Origin: Eulemur rufifrons | Lineage: Eukaryota > Chordata > Mammalia > Primates > Lemuridae | Length of the DNA: 64,000 bases | Direction: 5' to 3' | Assembly (NCBI RefSeq): GCF_041146395.1 | Contig: NC_090984.1 | Span: forward strand, 127,910,280 to 127,974,279 | Shown here: positions 60,449-64,000 of the stretch, piece after piece | Layout of the letters: each line of letters starts with the position of its first letter | Position numbering within the stretch: the stretch's first letter is position 1 | The notes under the pieces: model-generated | Told to the model about the DNA's origin: nothing | What the model saw: the letters and a program-made list of their open reading frames with translations, nothing else | Database searches by the model: none | Translations under genes and position numbers: made by a program

Positions 60449-61120
60449 TTGTAAAGGAAAATAAAAATCTCAGGACCCTCCAACTCCTTATGCCAAAGGG
60501 AAAGTCAAGCCCAGATGCTGAGTCATGCAACACCCTCTTGCAAATGAACAGCTGTTACTAACACTATGGCCAGATTGCCACAGAAAGGTAAATGGCTTCA
60601 GGCATCCACACAGACAGTTCCCACAGATCATTCATAAGAACACTGTTTGCTGGCCTCCCATCAATGAGGACATGCAAATTGTAACTTCCGGGTCTGCAGG
60701 CTAAGTCTAGCTCCTAAAACTAAAGTCCACTTTGATTCCACACTAATAATGTGGATTACAAGTTTATCTTCCCAAGTGCAGAACAGAGACAAGACCATTC
60801 TTTCTTCCAGCTACCCAGGGACATCTGCATAACCGATTCTTCCTTTACTCCTTTTTCTCTTCAAACATGTACCTAATCTTGTGTAAAATGCAGATTTCCT
60901 GGCACTAACTAAAATCTCACAAGAATGTAACCATTTGCATCACGGCCCACCCTCTCCCCTTTTCTCTTTCTATATGCCCTCACTCTTTAAATACTGAGTT
61001 TCCAAATCCCTCTTCAGATAGCACAGGTCACAGATGCTTCTGTGGTTTGTTCTTGAACTTTGGCTTCGTAACCCTCCACTGATTGAGATCTTTGCCTGGC
61101 CACCTATTTGGGTTGTTACA
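60449..61120 (+). repeat. LTR-like element, probable class I, solo
   Basis: It starts TGTAAAGG and ends 'tttgggttgttaca', like many class I LTRs. CACTT occurs at both borders (60446-60450 and 61119-61123). 'tctatatgccctcactcttt' and 'aaatactgag' may be the TATA region. Confidence 0.5.
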
Positions 61121-61123
61121 CTT

Positions 61124-61899
61124 CCCCATAGCCCTGAAAAAGTGATTTATGACACTTGGCATTTGAAGATTCAAGAATCTTACTCTGATTTGCTACACTT
61201 TTTCTATATACCACAGGCAATGGCAATGCCCCGATGGTGGCTGCTGTCAGCCTCCTACCAGAAGGAGGACCATTCGAGGCAGAGCTCCCACTAACCCATG
61301 ATGGATGGGTAGCATGAGCAAGACCCGTTGTTTTGAACCACTGACGTTTGAGGTTGCTTGTTTCACAGCACAACCTGACCAATCCTGCCTATCATAGAAA
61401 GTTAAGGAGATCATAAATGAAGTAAAACAGCTAGGCACACCAAGGGGAAAACACATGCAAAGACATAACTGAGAAAGGACAGTGGCGGGAGTGTGGTGAA
61501 TAAGGAGAATCGTATGAAGGAGGTGGAGAGCTGTACTCAGATCAGGCCACCCAGGATTGAAAGCAGACTGTGGGCAGCTTGGGCTCAATACCATTTCCAT
61601 AGGCGAGCAAGGTAGGGATTTTAAGCTAGAGTGGGTGGGATGGGCATGGGAGGGCTTTTAAGGGAAAAGCTACCTAATGAATCATGAACAGGTAAAGTCC
61701 CTTTCTACCACCAAATTCCAGATGAGTGATCTCAGGCTCAGACAAGAGACCAAACTGAACCTTTCTGGAGAAATTAAATGATCCCAGAGAAAGAACCTTC
61801 AGACACTGACATCTGAAGGAACCTAAAGAAAAAGCCATCTGACCACCTGACATCCCAACAGTAAAACCCACACAAAGAATGTCCAATTAGCTTCCCAAT
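61124..61899. other. unassigned sequence, partly worn repeat
   Basis: 'atcaggccacccaggattga' and 'gggatgggcatgggaggg' recall an ancient repeat; antisense open frames at 61116-61600 are not supported as genes. Confidence 0.35.
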
Positions 61900-62497
61900 G
61901 TCTCACTCATAAATACAAACAGACAGCCAGGAATCACCAGACATTTGAGACCGGCTTCTCCACAAAAGAGAGAAAGAGGTCACATGGAGCAAACAGAAAA
62001 TACATATAATTGATATCATAGAAGAGTAAGAAATGGAATCGCACCTATAAACCATAAATAGGATACTCTAAATAGAAATATTCAAAAAACTTTAAAATAT
62101 GATAAACTAATTCAGTTAAAGGGTTAGAAAATAAAGTTGAGGCAATCTTGCACAAAGTAGAAACAAAAGACAAGAAATGCACAAATAGGAGATAAGAGAA
62201 AAAAACTTTGTGATACAATATCTGAATAACAAGAGTTACAGAATGAAAACAGAGGGGAAAAATTATTCAAGAAAAGTACCTACCAATGAAAATTGGCATC
62301 TGCAAATGGACAAAGACCATGAAATGCCCAGCATATGAATGGAAGGAAGTGCAAAGCACATCCACCTGGAAAGTCAAACACTGGTGGTAAGAAGAGGAGA
62401 TGAAAGGCTCTCCAGGGTGGGTGACAGGAGAGGTCATAAAACAAACTGGTATCAGATTTCTCAGTAGCAACTGTGGAAGCTAGAAAATCATGGGTGA
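61900..62497 (+). mobile_element. HAL1 or old L1-like fragment
   Basis: A-rich sense strand with 'ggtatcagatttctcagtag' and 'caactgtggaagctagaaaa', wording I associate with HAL1/L1M. Confidence 0.45.
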
Positions 62498-62499
62498 AT

Positions 62500-63094
62500 G
62501 CCTTCTACATTGAACAACAAAAAAAAAGAAGTGAAAGATGAAGATGTGACTCAATTGCTACAATCACAGGATAGAACTTTAACACATGAGAAGTTGCTTC
62601 TTATGAATGAGCAAAGAAAGTGGTTTCTTTTTTTTTTTTTTTTTTTTGAGACAGAGTCTCACTCTGTCGCCCGGGCTAGAGTGAGTGCCGTGACGTCAGC
62701 CTAGCTCAGCAACCTCAAACTCCTGGGCTCAAGCGATCCTCCTGCCTCAGCCTCCCGAGTAGCTGGGACTACAGGCATGCACCACCATGCCCGGCTAATT
62801 TTTTTAATATATATATATTTTTAGCTGTCCAAATCATTTCTTTCTATTTTTTAGTAGAGACGGGGTCTCACTCTTGCTCAGATTGGTCTCGAACTCCTGA
62901 CCTCGAGCGATCCTCCCGCCTCAGCCTCCCAGAGTGCTAGGATTACAGGCGTGAGCCACTGCGCCCGGCCGAAAGTGGTTTCTTGAAATAGAATCTACTC
63001 CTGGTTAAGATACAGTGAACATCATTTAAATGACAACAAAGGATTTAATAAATTTAATTGATAAAGCAGTGGCAGGGTTTGAGAAGACAGACTC
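62500..63094 (+). mobile_element. Tigger1 transposase C-terminal fragment, split by an Alu
   Basis: 'gatgtgactcaattgctaca', 'agttgcttcttatgaatgag', then after the Alu 'tagaatctactcctggttaa' and 'gataaagcagtggcagggtt'. The frame reads DVTQLLQSQD and LLLMNEQRKWF before the insertion. Confidence 0.88.
62630..62970 (-). mobile_element. Alu (strepsirrhine type), antisense
   Basis: Target duplication GAAAGTGGTTTCTT at 62616-62629 and 62971-62984, inside Tigger1. Confidence 0.95.
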
Positions 63095-63199
63095 CAAGTT
63101 TTTTTGTTTTGTTTTTGGAGACAGGGTCTTGCACTCTTGCCTGAGCTAGAGTGCAGTGACATCATCATAGCTCACTGCAACCTCAAACTCCTGAGCTCC
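63095..63199 (-). mobile_element. Alu fragment, antisense, abutting an L1
   Basis: Starts T/G-rich, ends 'cctcaaactcctgagctc', directly followed by L1 ORF2 sequence. Confidence 0.8.
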
Positions 63200-63221
63200 A
63201 ACATCCCTAATCATCAGAGAA

Positions 63222-63746
63222 ATGCAAATCAAAACCACAATGAGATATCACTTAACTCCAATGAGAATGGCCTTTATCAAAAAAACCCAAAACAACACAT
63301 GTTGGCGTGAGTGTGGAGAGACAGGAACACTAATACACTGCTGGTGGGACTGCAAAGTAGTGCAACCCCTGTGGAAAGCATTATGGAGGTATCTTAAACA
63401 GATTCAAGTAGACCTGCCATTTGACCCAGCAATCCCATTACTGGGCATATACCCAAAGGAAAAAAGGTCATTCTGTAACAAAGACACATGTACCCAAATG
63501 TTTATAGCAGCACAATTCACAATAGCAAAGATGTGGAAACAACCCAAATGCCCATCAATACATGATTGGATTAGTAAGCTGTGGTATATGTATACCATGG
63601 AATATTACTCACCTATAAGGAAAAACGGAGACACGACATCTCTATGGTTCTCCTGGAGAGAGTTGGAACCCATTATTTTAAGTGAAGTATCCCAAGAATG
63701 GAAAAACAAGCATCACATGTACTCACCAGAAAATTGGTTTCCCTGA
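63222..63746 (+). CDS. L1 ORF2 protein, C-terminal fragment
   Basis: 174 codons to TGA at 63744-63746. It holds the C-terminal cysteine motif of L1 ORF2p, [18 protein letters not shown], matching CX3CX7HX4C, followed by [16 protein letters not shown] and [11 protein letters not shown]. The full protein is an endonuclease and reverse transcriptase that copies L1 RNA into the genome. Endonuclease and polymerase domains are absent here because the insertion is 5' truncated. The frame is unbroken, unlike the L1M copies elsewhere in the window, which points to a younger insertion. Confidence 0.88.
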   Translation: MQIKTTMRYHLTPMRMAFIKKTQNNTCWRECGETGTLIHCWWDCKVVQPLWKALWRYLKQIQVDLPFDPAIPLLGIYPKEKRSFCNKDTCTQMFIAAQFTIAKMWKQPKCPSIHDWISKLWYMYTMEYYSPIRKNGDTTSLWFSWRELEPIILSEVSQEWKNKHHMYSPENWFP

Positions 63747-63796
63747 TCATCACCTAAATACACATCTAGGAACGATACCAATCGGATATCAGACTG

Positions 63797-63919
63797 AGGT
63801 GGGGGGTGGGGGAGGGGATGGGGGTATGCCTACACAATGAGTGCATTGCACACCGTTTGGGGAATGGTAACACTTGAAGGTGCTGACTCAGGAAGGGGGG
63901 GTGGGGAAGGGAGGGATAT
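63797..63919 (+). repeat. G-rich L1 3' UTR tracts, potential G-quadruplexes
   Basis: 'ggtggggggtgggggagggg' and, about 90 bp on, 'ggaagggggggtggggaagg'. Each has four or more G-runs. This is common in L1 3' UTRs. Confidence 0.8.
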
Positions 63920-64000
63920 ATACCTACATGATGGGTGCAATGCGCACGACCTGGGGAACAGACACGCCTGGAGCTCTGACTCGGGGGGAAAGGCGGTACA

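Larger units (their letters stand above)
63200..64000 (+). mobile_element. LINE-1 3' end (younger, strepsirrhine type), 5' truncated, runs off window
   Basis: Starts in ORF2 at 'ccctaatcatcagagaaatg', has an open ORF2 C-terminus, then a G-rich 3' UTR with two related units. Poly-A and 3' target duplication lie beyond 64000. Confidence 0.9.

Noticed and set aside
61116..61600. Minus-strand frames of 88-117 codons at 61 kb as genes
   Set aside because: They overlap a possible LTR end and worn repeat; no domain seen.

Overview
This is nuclear DNA from a primate, most likely a strepsirrhine (lemur or galago type). About twenty full or partial Alu elements are present. Many have the dimeric form with an extra A/T-rich segment between the arms (around 'ctatatatatttttagctgtccatataatttctttc'-type sequence) and the right-arm wording 'gctagagtgagtgcc', which I know from strepsirrhine and not from human Alus. 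Old mammalian repeats (MIR, L2, L1M/L1ME, HAL1-like, Tigger, MER5A) fill much of the remainder. There are no bacterial genes, operons or CRISPR arrays, and I see no complete intact host protein-coding gene.

Layout. 0.9-5.0 kb: the last exons of an RBM44-like gene on the plus strand, with splice sites but also in-frame stops and a frameshift (unprocessed pseudogene or decayed gene). 5.9-10.5 kb: a defective class II (betaretrovirus-like) provirus with a protease frame, a protease-polymerase frameshift signal, deleted reverse transcriptase/RNase H, an integrase core, a frame-broken env, a polypurine tract and a full 3' LTR. Its 5' LTR is reduced to 114 bp and gag is not recognisable. 10.7-12 kb: Alu and Tigger1 remnants. 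12.3-12.7 kb: a CpG island with promoter-type motifs and no gene I can attach to it. 12.9-25.4 kb: L1M, Alu, hAT-like, MIR and L2 pieces. 25.6-26.5 kb: a solo LTR of the same retrovirus family with a perfect 6-bp target duplication. 26.5-34 kb: mostly non-repeat or very old repeat sequence.

At 34.1-34.2 kb on the minus strand lies one exon matching the first coding exon of ZMYND11 (BS69), with good splice sites but a stop at codon 8. 37.65-38.69 kb: a GC-rich, CpG-rich processed retrocopy of an unidentified mRNA, with poly-A tail and 12-bp target duplications. 40-64 kb: L1 fragments on both strands, Alus, Tigger pieces, LTR-like segments and, at the right edge, the 3' part of a younger L1 with an open ORF2 C-terminus that runs off the window.

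The elements do not form a pathway. The stories worth following are the retrovirus family (two loci, a preserved recoding signal, a conserved terminal hairpin, an open frame in U3) and three host-gene traces: the RBM44-like exons, the ZMYND11-like exon and the GC-rich retrocopy. Family names come from pattern recognition; no database search was possible.
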